NCBI GenBank assembly: GCA_002340985.1
Contig: DDNC01000011.1
Coordinates: 25,101-34,312 of the forward strand
Length of the DNA: 9,212 nucleotides
Reading direction: 5' to 3'
Source: Firmicutes bacterium UBA2530
GTDB taxonomy: Bacteria; Bacillota; Clostridia; Tissierellales; Sedimentibacteraceae
Part shown: in pieces, positions 1-7,808 of the stretch
How positions within the stretch are numbered: position 1 is the stretch's first letter
How the letters are laid out: each line of letters opens with the position of its first letter
Made by a program: the position numbers and the translations under genes
The notes under the pieces: generated by a model
What the model saw: only the letters and a program-made list of their open reading frames with translations
The model's database searches: none
What the model was told of the DNA's origin: nothing

Positions 1-2
1 GT

Positions 3-728
3 GCGATCCTCTCCACAGGAATGCTGCGGCTGATTCAGCTTGGCTGCCTGTCCCCCATGGAAACGCAGCAGATCGGCTTGATGGGACAAACCCGCGAAAC
101 AGTGAGCCTGCGACTGATGGGTAGCAATCATAGCAGTATGAACGAATATGACGAGTACCTTTATACGGTGCTCGAAAGCGCGGCCGGTTCGGATTCCACT
201 TTGCAGGCAAAGGAGCTGGAACGCTTTGCAAGTCAAAACGACAAGCTGCTACGTGCCTACATACAGAAATGCGAAAGCGCAGGCAGAGCCTGGCTGAATC
301 AAAAAATCTGCCTGAAGCGGTGGGATATGCCAGCAAAGCTGACGGATCTGACGCCAACTGGTGAACAGGAGCTGGGCGAGCTGATGGGGCTGAAACGGTA
401 TCTGACGGATTTTTCACTGATTAACCAGCGCTGCGTCAAGGAAATGCCGATTTGGAGGGAACTGCTGACCTATGCCATGCTGTTTGGCATCGCCGATCAG
501 GTGGCGGAGCAGATGAAAGAGCTGTACCCCCAAATTTCTAACCAGTTGACCGATTACAGCGGGAGCATGGCGGCCGCCCATTCCTACCACTACTTGCTTT
601 ACAACAATATGAAGCAAGCCGAACAGCGGCGTGAGCAGGAAAAACGCAGCGGCGGAAGCGGCGGATTTGCTTCCCTTGGCGGAGGAGGCGGCTCTATTGG
701 CGGTGGAACAGGCGGCGGAACAAGATAA
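3..728 (+). CDS. DUF2207-type membrane protein, C-terminal part (5' end outside window)
   Basis: The frame is open from the first complete codon at 3, so the gene starts upstream; the ATG at 21 is internal. The 241 visible residues are soluble and helical, with no membrane segment. The stretch encoded at about 390-530 (LKRYLTDFSLINQR, then MPIWRELLTYAMLFGIADQV and KELYP) matches the C-terminal signature of DUF2207 predicted membrane proteins, where 'DFS ... P.W...L.YA...G.AD.V...L' is typical. The protein ends in a Gly/Ser-rich tail (about 651-725), also usual in this family. Family members normally have an N-terminal signal and extracytoplasmic domain followed by membrane helices; these would lie upstream. 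The molecular function of the family is unknown. The stop at 726-728 is 24 bases before the next start, so co-transcription is likely. Confidence 0.8.
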   Translation, partial: AILSTGMLRLIQLGCLSPMETQQIGLMGQTRETVSLRLMGSNHSSMNEYDEYLYTVLESAAGSDSTLQAKELERFASQNDKLLRAYIQKCESAGRAWLNQKICLKRWDMPAKLTDLTPTGEQELGELMGLKRYLTDFSLINQRCVKEMPIWRELLTYAMLFGIADQVAEQMKELYPQISNQLTDYSGSMAAAHSYHYLLYNNMKQAEQRREQEKRSGGSGGFASLGGGGGSIGGGTGGGTR

Positions 729-752
729 TGCGAACAAAAGGAGGAACGGGAT

Positions 753-1631
753 ATGGGCTTATTTTCTAAAAAACCCCCTTGCCCCATCTGCGGCGGCAAG
801 ATTCCACTGATTCTGCCATCGAAAATCGAGGGAGAATATATTTGCAACGATTGTTACAACAAGATTGATATGGGTGCCGACAAGGAAAGCAATCTGACCA
901 TGCAGGGCTTTCGGGAGTATCTGGCATTCTACGACCAAAACCAAATACTGAAAGGCCAGTTCGTGGTTTCTGAGCGGATTGATTTCGGCCTTTGGGATAC
1001 CAAAATCATCTTTGATTACCAGAACAAGCTGTTCTGTATGAGCAAAAACCCGGATAAAACCGTGTTTGAAGGAAGGCAATTGAAATCCTTTACCATCAGG
1101 GAGGACAGTATCCCTCTGTTTGAGGGTTCAGCGGCAGGCATACGCCGTTATACCAGCACCGTAACAGAGCGGGCTATGGCGATGGCGCCGCAAATCGCAC
1201 AGATTGCAGCGAACAAGCGGATGGCACGAACCCTTGACAGGCTGGACGACGGCAAGGTAAATAACTCCGCACCGGTGCAGTATTTTGATATTCCTGAACC
1301 CTTTCAGGCGTTTCACGTGGAGCTGCATTTCGACCACCCCTACTGGACGGTGCTCAAATGTGATATGGACGGTCCCCGGTTTAATAACACCCTCCCGGAT
1401 GTGAACAACTACCTCCGCTCCTATCAGCAAAGTATAGAAGAAATTGAAAAGCTGGTGGCTGCACTTAGGACGGTAGCCTTTCCCGGCGCAACCGAGCAGT
1501 TTGTCGGCCTCGGTATGGCTCCGCCTGCCGACGCCATCGAAGAAATCAAAAAATACAAGGCGCTCATGGAAGACGGCGTGATTTCCCAGCAGGAGTTTGA
1601 GGCAAAGAAAAAGCAGCTCCTTGGGATTTGA
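753..1631 (+). CDS. DUF4428/SHOCT-domain cytoplasmic protein
   Basis: A 292-residue protein. The ATG at 753 is preceded at 8-base spacing by a strong AAAAGGAGG site (736-744). Residues 10-34 carry a CPIC ... CNDC zinc ribbon (Cys10, Cys13, Cys31, Cys34) in the style of DUF4428. The middle (about 60-240) is a mixed domain without membrane segments; its FHVELHFDHPYW stretch resembles proteins that combine DUF4428 with SHOCT. Residues 261-292 (AIEEIKKYKALMEDGVISQQ followed by EFEAKKKQLL) are a clear SHOCT domain, a short C-terminal helical module thought to mediate oligomerisation or protein contacts. There is no signal peptide, so it should act in the cytoplasm, perhaps at the membrane with the DUF2207 product encoded just upstream. 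The biochemical role is unknown. It lies 24 bases after the upstream gene and 37 bases before the next start. Confidence 0.85.
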   Translation: MGLFSKKPPCPICGGKIPLILPSKIEGEYICNDCYNKIDMGADKESNLTMQGFREYLAFYDQNQILKGQFVVSERIDFGLWDTKIIFDYQNKLFCMSKNPDKTVFEGRQLKSFTIREDSIPLFEGSAAGIRRYTSTVTERAMAMAPQIAQIAANKRMARTLDRLDDGKVNNSAPVQYFDIPEPFQAFHVELHFDHPYWTVLKCDMDGPRFNNTLPDVNNYLRSYQQSIEEIEKLVAALRTVAFPGATEQFVGLGMAPPADAIEEIKKYKALMEDGVISQQEFEAKKKQLLGI

Positions 1632-1652
1632 AGAAAATCAACCTGTCTATGC

Positions 1653-1662
1653 GGAAGGGGGG
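1653..1662 (+). promoter_or_regulatory. Ribosome-binding site fixing the start of the small zinc-ribbon gene
   Basis: GGAAGGGGGG lies 6 bases before the ATG at 1669 and is the only purine-rich site near it. It supports starting the small protein at 1669. The alternative in-frame TTG at 1597 would overlap the SHOCT gene and add an unrelated leader. The six-G run (1657-1662) is slightly unusual for an SD sequence. Confidence 0.6.
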
Positions 1663-1668
1663 CATGAC

Positions 1669-1848
1669 ATGACTTACGCCTGCGAGGACTGCGGCTTTTT
1701 ATTCTGCCGGGTGGGAGCGGTAAAGGAATGCCCTTCCTGTGAGAAACCCTATATTCGCCCCGCAACCGAGGAAGAAATCGGGATGCTGGAAAAACTTTTG
1801 GAACAAGGAAAAACAAGTTTAGAAATCAAGGAGGGACAGACCTTATGA
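1669..1848 (+). CDS. Small zinc-ribbon protein (59 aa)
   Basis: The protein has two CxxC knuckles, CEDC (Cys5, Cys8) and CPSC (Cys21, Cys24), spaced as in a rubredoxin-like zinc ribbon. An extra Cys13 is also present. The motif YIRPATEEE follows, then a charged C-terminal helix (about 33-55). Small Firmicutes proteins with a ribbon followed by 'IRPATEEE' are familiar, but I know of no function for them. There is no signal peptide or membrane segment. I chose the ATG at 1669 because it has its own purine-rich site and gives a compact protein beginning just before the first knuckle. Its stop codon overlaps the start of the giant surface-protein gene (ATGA at 1845-1848), which suggests translational coupling. 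A regulatory, nucleic-acid-binding or metal-dependent scaffold role is possible but is inference. Confidence 0.75.
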   Translation: MTYACEDCGFLFCRVGAVKECPSCEKPYIRPATEEEIGMLEKLLEQGKTSLEIKEGQTL

Positions 1849-4800
1849 ACAAACGACTATTAAGTATGTTTCTTGCGCTGTGCATGATTGTGACCATGCT
1901 GCCGGTATCGGCAATGGCGGAAGAAATACATACGACCATTGGCGGGAGCGGAGAAATTATCCGCTTTGCACCGCTGACCGAGACAGAAATAGCCAGAACC
2001 CTTGGAACAGCCATTGCGGATTTGGAATTGCCCGAAACATTAACCGCTACGGTGCGGACAGGCGTGCCCGCCGATGAAAATCCTGTGCAGGATTCCGGCA
2101 GTCTGGAAACGGCAACCCCCACAACGGCAGATGATCCGGAATGGGAAGAAAACACGGTGGAGATTCCTGTTACATGGACTTCGCCCGACTATGACATGGA
2201 TACCGAGGGCGCATATGTCTTTACGCCGGTGATCGTGGGCTATACGGTCAGCGCCCCGCTACCGGAGCTTACCGTGACGGTGGGTGTGGCGATAATGGGA
2301 CGCGGAATGGTCGCTCCCCTGTCAGCCACAACCTACAATATATGGGTGGGCGGCGTGCAAGTGACCAGTGATAACAAAGCGGATGTGCTTGGCGCAGCAG
2401 ATGGTGAGGGCGCAACCGTCACCTATAACAGTGACACAAATACCCTCACACTGAACGGCGCTACTATCAACGGGACCTATGAGGGGACATGGATTGACGG
2501 TACTACATCCGCCTATTACGGCATTTACGCCGACACCGCTCTGAAGCTTGAGATGGTGGGAGACAGCACCATCACAGGCAAAAGTCAGACCGGCATCGCC
2601 AGCATCGGCATCTATACCACCGGTGCGCTGACCATTTCCGGCAGCGGCAGCTTGTACATCATCGGCGGCACAGGAAAATTTAGCGTCGGCATATACAGTG
2701 CAGACAGTATCGCAATTGAAGGCAGAAGGGTTACGGCTGTCGGCGCAGCAGCAACCCAGACCTCCATCGGCATAGCCTCTAATGCTGATATAACGATTCA
2801 CGATGGAGGCGTAGAAGCGTCAGCAAATACTGCCGCAAGCATAGCTTGGGGAATGATGGCAACCGACGGTTTCACGATTAACGATGGCGAGGTAACTGCA
2901 AGCGGAAAAACAGGCTTGCACACAAATGCAGCAGCAGGCTCTGTCACAATCTCCGATGGCATGGTAACTGCAAATGGCTCTGAGGTAGGCATAGCCGGTG
3001 CGGTAACTGTCACAGGCGGCACGGTGACAGTCAAAAGTGATGCGAAGGCGCTGAACGGCAGCTTAACGACTTCGGGTTATGAGGGATGTATCGTTACTGC
3101 GGGAGCCAATAAAAACGGAGATGGTGCGGGTACGTATAATGCGGCGGATCTCGCAACCTACAAATATATCAAGGTTGAGCCGGGCGCAGTGGGCACAGAT
3201 GTTGCCCAAATCGGCAGCACAGGCTACCCCACCCTGCAAGCGGCGGTAGATGCGGTTGCGGACGGGGAAACCATCCTGCTGCTTGGTAATATCAGCCTGA
3301 CGGAACCGGTCACTATCCCCAGTGCCAAGGCAAGCAGCTTCACCCTTGATCTGAACGGCAAGACAATCAGCGGCATTGCTTCTGTTCAGACAACGATTCA
3401 GCATGAGGGCGGCGGTACCCTGACGATTCAGGACGGCGGCAGTGGCGGAAAAATTGCGAACACATCGATACACGGCGCCGCTTCAACGATTAAGATTCTG
3501 AATAACGGTTCGGTGACCCTTTTAAGCGGTACAATAGAAACATCTATGGGAGCAATCGCGAATCAAGGATCGGGTGACGTAACCGTTTCCGGCGGAACCG
3601 TCAAATCTAATGGTCCCGGGCTGGTAATCAATAGCACAGGTTCAGGCAATGTGATGATTTCCGGCGGAACGATGGAATCCGCAAACAGCGCCGGTACGGC
3701 AATTGCCCGAGGTTACGGCAGCAGCGGCAAAATCATCCTATCGGGAACAGCAGCCATTACCGCAGCGTATCGGTGTATTTTCCTGAATGGCAACACATCA
3801 TCTGATCCGGTTCTGGAAATCACCGGCGGAACCCTGATGCATACCGGTACTACAGGCTATGTGATTGATGTTTTGTTAAGTAACACGATACTTGTGCAGG
3901 GGGGGACACTGCAGTCCACGAACAAGTCGGTCATCGGTAACACCAGCGGAGCGCCTTCCGTTACGGTAAAAATAAATATCCCGTCCGGCGGCAGCGCTAC
4001 ATTCAAGGGTGGTGAGAAAGCTCTGGCTGACGGCTATACCCTTACCCTGGAAAACGCCGGCGTCAGCGCCAGTGAGAATTTCGACGGAACACCCTCTGTT
4101 TCCTACAATCCCGCCAACATCGGTGACTACAAATATTTAGCGTTCGCACCGGCGAACACGGTCAATGCCCTCGATTTGAGCGGTATGCTGACGGCTCCGG
4201 TCAAGAATGGGACGCCCAGTACCACAGGCATAGAGACAGCCCAGTACACAGGTACGGTAGCCTGGGCCGGTTCTCCCTCGAAATTCCTCGGCGGAACAGC
4301 CTACGCAGCCAATGTCACGCTGACGGCGAAACCGGGCTATACGTTCAGCGGCCTTACGGCAGACAGCTTTACATTTACCGGCGCTTCTGTTACCCATGCC
4401 GCAGGCAGCGGGAATATCTTGACGGCAGCGGTTACCTTCCCGAGCACAGAAGCGAAAGCGCTGGCATCCCTTGTTGTCACCACGCCGCCTGCCAAGACGG
4501 GTTACAAATATGGGGAGAGTTTCGATCCCACAGGTATGGCCGTCAAGGCCGCCTACGACGACGGGACGGAAGATGTGAACTATACTAACTACACAGTGGA
4601 CAAAACAGGCTCCCTCGGAATGGACGATACCACGATCACCCTGACGGCAACAAGCACAAGCATCACGGCCACCCAAACCATCACCGTTACCAGGGCTGAC
4701 GGCCCCGCCGCGCCGTCCGGCGTCAGCTTCTCCTTTGACGGCTCTGACGCCAATAAGCTCATGGGCGCAACCGCTTTGATGGAATACAGCTTGAACGGCG

Positions 4801-7751
4801 GCGGCAGCTGGGCAGGCTGCGCCGCAGATACGGATTTAACTGCCGTTCTCGGCAGCATTACAACGGCAAATGGCATTCAGGTGCGGGAAAGCCAAACCGC
4901 CACTCATCTTGCGGGCGCCATCCGGACCATTACTATTACCCAGCCGTCAGCGCCAGCAGGCCTCGGCCAAACAGACGAAACCCCGGCTCTGAACGACGGC
5001 GCCATCACCGGCGTGAGCAGCCTGATGGAGTATAAGAAATCCGCTGACACAAGCTACACCGCCATCAGCGGCAGCACGGTGACGAACCTTGCTCCCGGCA
5101 CATACCTTGTGCGCCTCAAGGCCGCCGGCACAGCGCTGGCAAGCCAGGATGCCGTGGTGGTCATTGCCACCTTTGTCAAGGCAACACCGGCTGCGACGGA
5201 TTTGGATTACAGCTTGACCAACGTGAACTATGACGGCGCCGCAAAGCCGGTATCCGTAACGGCAAAATCCGGCAAGGCTTTGGGTGCGATCACCGTCCTA
5301 TATAACGGCAGTGCCGGCAGCACCACCGCACCGCCCATCAACGCGGGCACTTATACCGTCACCGTGAATATTGCCGAAAGCGCGGGATACAACGCAGTTA
5401 CGGGGCTGGAGCTCGGCAGCTACACCATCAATAAAGTTGCCTATACAGGCACAACAACCGTGTCGGCAAGCGTTTTGGTAAGCGGACAAACAGGCGCGAC
5501 TGTAACGCTTCCCGACCTGCCGATAGGCGCAAGCTACGGCACACCAACTACAGGCGGCGTGACGATGACCGATATGAGCATTTCGGGCAGCACCTTGACC
5601 TATACCGCACCCACAGGCACAGCAGGACAAACCGGCACGATAACGATTCCTGTGACTGGTGCGACCAATTACAATGATTACAATATTGTGGTAACCGTTA
5701 CCTATACGGCAAAGATACCGCAGGGCATTTCTTATGCAACAGCCACCGTTTTCAAAACCTATGGTGACACTAAGTTTACAAATTCGCTAACCCAAACAAC
5801 CGTAACCGGTGCAATCACCTATGCAAGTAACAATACTTCCGTGGCGACTGTCAATGCCACCGGCGAGGTAACCATTCTTGCTGCGGGAAGCGCCACCATC
5901 ACCGCTACCGCTGCGGAAACAAGTACCCATGCGCAGGCAACGGCAAGCTATACTGTGACCATTTCTAAAAAAGAGCTTACCCTAAAAGCCGATGACAAGA
6001 GCATGACCCAAGGCGATGCGTTGCCGACCTTCACTTATACAACCACAGGTTTGGTAAACGACGATACCGTGACAACTGCGCCAACGATGTCTACCGCAGC
6101 GGACGGAACTGCCATCGGTACCTTTGACATTATCATCTCAGGTGGAGTGGTGGCAAACGCCGCAAGCTATGACATGACCTATACAAAGGGTATCTTAACG
6201 GTAACGGCGGTTCCGAACTACACCGTCACCTTCAACCCGAACGGCGGCACGGTCAGTGAAGCTTCACGCTCGGTTGCATCTGGTACGGCGGTAGGAGCAC
6301 TCCCGACACCGACACGCTCCGGCAGTTACAGCTTTGACGGCTGGTATACGGCGGCAAGCGGCGGAACTCAAATCTCCGCAAGCACAACCGTCAATGCAAA
6401 TGTGACCTACTATGCCCATTGGACTTACACCGCCGGCGGTGGCTCTGGAAATGGCGGTGGAAGCTCCTCAAACGACAACAGCAGCCCTGTCATCGTCACC
6501 CCACCCGCACCGGATAAGCCGAATTCACCTACGCAGGGGGAAATCAAGGTTCCCGGCACAGTGGACGGCAAGGGCAATGTCACAGTGAACATCACTGACA
6601 AAACTGTGACCGATGCCTTTGACAAGGCATTCGCTGAGGCCAAGAAAAACGGCACGGAGCAAAGTGGCATCACGGTGGTTCTCCGTGTGGATACCGGCAA
6701 CAAGACCGGCTCTAATGTTACGGTCAATCTGCCAAAGGCCGTGCAGGATACTATCATTGCAAAGAAAATCGTGAGCGTTATTGTGGTGGTGGACAATCCA
6801 GACATCAGAGTGGGCATGGATTTGGCGACCGTTAAAGAAATCAACAAACAGGCAAAATCTGATGTAAATATCACCGCCACCCGCACGGACAGCGGCAAGC
6901 TGACGGCCGAGGCGAAAAAGGCGATTGGCAGCCGTCCGGCATTTGACCTCAAGGTGAACTACGGGAATGGCAAGGCGGTCATCAGCTTCGGCGCAGGCAG
7001 CGTATCAGTAACCATCCCATACACCCTCGGCGCAAATGAAAAAGCCGAGAATATCTGTGCTGTCTACGTAGATGATAAGGGCAAGATACACTGGCTCACT
7101 GACTCGGTCTATGACAGTGTGGAAAAGGTACTGCACTTCAGAACCAATCATTTTTCCACCTACGGTATCGGATATAAACAGGACGATATCAGATTTATAG
7201 ACATTGCAGGACATTGGGCAAAGGAAGATATTGAGTTTGTGGTAAGTCGTGGATTGTTCAGCGGCACTTCTGCCACCGCCTTCAGCCCGAATACCGACAT
7301 GACAAGAGGAATGTTCGTTACGGCGCTGGGACGGCTGGCAAATGCCGATGTGAGCGGCTACGCAAAGAGCAGCTTCAGCGATGTGAAGGGCGACGCCTAC
7401 TATATGGGCTACATTGAGTGGGCAAATAAAAACAACATTGTAAACGGCGTTGGAAATAATAAGTTTGCCCCGGATCAGTCCATCACCCGTGAGCAAATGG
7501 CGGTCATTATGAGCAGCTACGCTAAGATCATCGGTCTCACATTGCAAGAGAACAATGCCGAAAACACCTTTGCGGATAGTGACAAAATTAGTGCTTACGC
7601 CAAGGATGCCGTGAAGCAGATGCAGATGTCAGGCATTATCAGCGGCAAGAACGGAAATCTTTTCGACCCGCAGGGTACAGCCACCCGTGCTGAGGTTTCG
7701 GCAGTGCTGCACCGTTTTGTGGAGTTGGTAATCTCAGGTGACATCATGTAA
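1845..7751 (+). CDS. Giant SLH-anchored surface protein with beta-helix and Ig-like modules
   Basis: A 1968-residue secreted protein. The ATG at 1845 follows AAGGAGGGA (1828-1836). A classic signal peptide spans residues 1-25 (NKRLLSMFLALCMIVTML core, probable cleavage after AMA). Modules in order: Ig-like segment about 40-148; beta-helix region about 160-445, opening with YNIWVGGVQVTS; second beta-helix region about 452-768, opening with a 'TLQAAVDAVADGETILLL' stretch; an Ig-like module 771-868; a Big_3/Big_4-like module 869-948; two modules sharing LMEY (978, 1060); MBG-like modules to about 1290; a Big_2-like module to 1373; an MBG_2-like module 1375-1454; a Listeria-Bacteroides (Flg_new) repeat 1457-1527 (FNPNGGTV, FDGWYT, YYAHW); a Gly/Ser linker; an unassigned module 1565-1775; and three SLH repeats 1783-1961. 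The SLH repeats would hold it non-covalently on cell-wall polymer. There is no LPxTG motif and no catalytic domain that I recognise. The likely role is adhesion or glycan contact (inference). Mature cysteines are few (415, 644, 992, 1738). Confidence 0.9.
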   Translation: MNKRLLSMFLALCMIVTMLPVSAMAEEIHTTIGGSGEIIRFAPLTETEIARTLGTAIADLELPETLTATVRTGVPADENPVQDSGSLETATPTTADDPEWEENTVEIPVTWTSPDYDMDTEGAYVFTPVIVGYTVSAPLPELTVTVGVAIMGRGMVAPLSATTYNIWVGGVQVTSDNKADVLGAADGEGATVTYNSDTNTLTLNGATINGTYEGTWIDGTTSAYYGIYADTALKLEMVGDSTITGKSQTGIASIGIYTTGALTISGSGSLYIIGGTGKFSVGIYSADSIAIEGRRVTAVGAAATQTSIGIASNADITIHDGGVEASANTAASIAWGMMATDGFTINDGEVTASGKTGLHTNAAAGSVTISDGMVTANGSEVGIAGAVTVTGGTVTVKSDAKALNGSLTTSGYEGCIVTAGANKNGDGAGTYNAADLATYKYIKVEPGAVGTDVAQIGSTGYPTLQAAVDAVADGETILLLGNISLTEPVTIPSAKASSFTLDLNGKTISGIASVQTTIQHEGGGTLTIQDGGSGGKIANTSIHGAASTIKILNNGSVTLLSGTIETSMGAIANQGSGDVTVSGGTVKSNGPGLVINSTGSGNVMISGGTMESANSAGTAIARGYGSSGKIILSGTAAITAAYRCIFLNGNTSSDPVLEITGGTLMHTGTTGYVIDVLLSNTILVQGGTLQSTNKSVIGNTSGAPSVTVKINIPSGGSATFKGGEKALADGYTLTLENAGVSASENFDGTPSVSYNPANIGDYKYLAFAPANTVNALDLSGMLTAPVKNGTPSTTGIETAQYTGTVAWAGSPSKFLGGTAYAANVTLTAKPGYTFSGLTADSFTFTGASVTHAAGSGNILTAAVTFPSTEAKALASLVVTTPPAKTGYKYGESFDPTGMAVKAAYDDGTEDVNYTNYTVDKTGSLGMDDTTITLTATSTSITATQTITVTRADGPAAPSGVSFSFDGSDANKLMGATALMEYSLNGGGSWAGCAADTDLTAVLGSITTANGIQVRESQTATHLAGAIRTITITQPSAPAGLGQTDETPALNDGAITGVSSLMEYKKSADTSYTAISGSTVTNLAPGTYLVRLKAAGTALASQDAVVVIATFVKATPAATDLDYSLTNVNYDGAAKPVSVTAKSGKALGAITVLYNGSAGSTTAPPINAGTYTVTVNIAESAGYNAVTGLELGSYTINKVAYTGTTTVSASVLVSGQTGATVTLPDLPIGASYGTPTTGGVTMTDMSISGSTLTYTAPTGTAGQTGTITIPVTGATNYNDYNIVVTVTYTAKIPQGISYATATVFKTYGDTKFTNSLTQTTVTGAITYASNNTSVATVNATGEVTILAAGSATITATAAETSTHAQATASYTVTISKKELTLKADDKSMTQGDALPTFTYTTTGLVNDDTVTTAPTMSTAADGTAIGTFDIIISGGVVANAASYDMTYTKGILTVTAVPNYTVTFNPNGGTVSEASRSVASGTAVGALPTPTRSGSYSFDGWYTAASGGTQISASTTVNANVTYYAHWTYTAGGGSGNGGGSSSNDNSSPVIVTPPAPDKPNSPTQGEIKVPGTVDGKGNVTVNITDKTVTDAFDKAFAEAKKNGTEQSGITVVLRVDTGNKTGSNVTVNLPKAVQDTIIAKKIVSVIVVVDNPDIRVGMDLATVKEINKQAKSDVNITATRTDSGKLTAEAKKAIGSRPAFDLKVNYGNGKAVISFGAGSVSVTIPYTLGANEKAENICAVYVDDKGKIHWLTDSVYDSVEKVLHFRTNHFSTYGIGYKQDDIRFIDIAGHWAKEDIEFVVSRGLFSGTSATAFSPNTDMTRGMFVTALGRLANADVSGYAKSSFSDVKGDAYYMGYIEWANKNNIVNGVGNNKFAPDQSITREQMAVIMSSYAKIIGLTLQENNAENTFADSDKISAYAKDAVKQMQMSGIISGKNGNLFDPQGTATRAEVSAVLHRFVELVISGDIM
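2520..3038 (+). repeat. Beta-helix coil repeats, first array
   Basis: Within the surface protein, imperfect coils of the form '(I/V)GI(Y/A) ... (L/I/F)T(I/V)xxGxV' recur. Their Gly-Ile/Met positions fall at residues 226, 255, 282, 309, 336, 357 and 382. Three consecutive steps are exactly 27 residues. The paired strands start at 261, 288, 315, 342, 366 and 386 (ALTISG, SIAIEG, DITIHD, GFTIND, SVTISD, AVTVTG). This is what stacked rungs of a right-handed parallel beta-helix look like. The repeat is clear in protein and weak in DNA, so it is old or strongly diverged. Confidence 0.75.
3510..3923 (+). repeat. Beta-helix coil repeats, second array
   Basis: A second set of rungs in the surface protein has the motif '(V/I/L)(S/T/Q)GGT(V/M/L)'. 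The Gly-Thr pairs fall at residues 562, 584, 608, 634, 662 and 687, so the spacing is 22 to 28 residues and looser than in the first array. Examples are DVTVSGGTVKS, NVMISGGTMES, VLEITGGTLMH and TILVQGGTLQS. The DNA keeps short near-copies such as tccggcggaac at about 3588 and 3660. Confidence 0.7.
7191..7727 (+). repeat. Three SLH repeats at the C-terminus of the surface protein
   Basis: The repeats start at FIDIAGHWA (residue 1784), FSDVKGDAY (1844) and FADSDKISA (1909). Each ends near a Thr-Arg motif: TRGM at 1820, TREQ at 1881 and TRAE at 1947. The canonical SLH signature is ITRAE. The third repeat is therefore the closest match, the second keeps Arg-Glu, and the first has lost the acidic residue. 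Three SLH repeats normally form one trimeric-prism unit that binds secondary cell-wall polysaccharide, commonly pyruvylated. Confidence 0.9.
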
Positions 7752-7766
7752 AAGGGCGATAGCTTT

Positions 7767-7806
7767 AAAGAGTCAGTATTTTGTCTTGGCAACGTACTGG
7801 CTTTTT
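7767..7806 (+). terminator. Intrinsic terminator after the surface-protein gene
   Basis: A stem pairs AGTCAGTA (7771-7778) with TACTGGCT (7795-7802) with one G-U pair. The stem extends outward through the A-rich left flank (7767-7770) and the T-run (7803-7806). A small inner stem (TTG 7781-7783 with CAA 7790-7792) can fold in the loop. It begins 15 bases after the stop codon and ends in five T's, as expected for a Rho-independent terminator closing the upstream gene row. Confidence 0.8.
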
Positions 7807-7808
7807 AA

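Noticed and set aside
651..725. Gly-rich tandem codons at the end of the first gene, considered as a DNA repeat
   Set aside because: A Gly/Ser-rich tail is normal for DUF2207 proteins and needs no other explanation.
1597..1668. In-frame TTG start that would lengthen the small zinc-ribbon protein by 24 residues
   Set aside because: It overlaps the SHOCT coding end, has no SD site, and the added residues are the out-of-frame reading of that gene. The ATG at 1669 is better supported.
2520..3923. Beta-helix repeat arrays considered as a CRISPR-like or tandem DNA repeat
   Set aside because: The periodicity exists in the protein only. The DNA copies are too diverged and lie in one continuous reading frame.
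4137..4876. Cys- and Arg-rich minus-strand open frames opposite the Ig-like region
   Set aside because: Their composition reflects the reverse complement of GC-rich Ala/Thr/Gly codons. No domain is recognisable.
6425..7547. Long minus-strand open frames opposite the surface-protein gene (for example 6425-6952 and 7005-7547)
   Set aside because: They lie wholly inside the plus-strand gene and have no credible start signals. They are shadows of its biased, Thr/Ala/Gly-rich codons.
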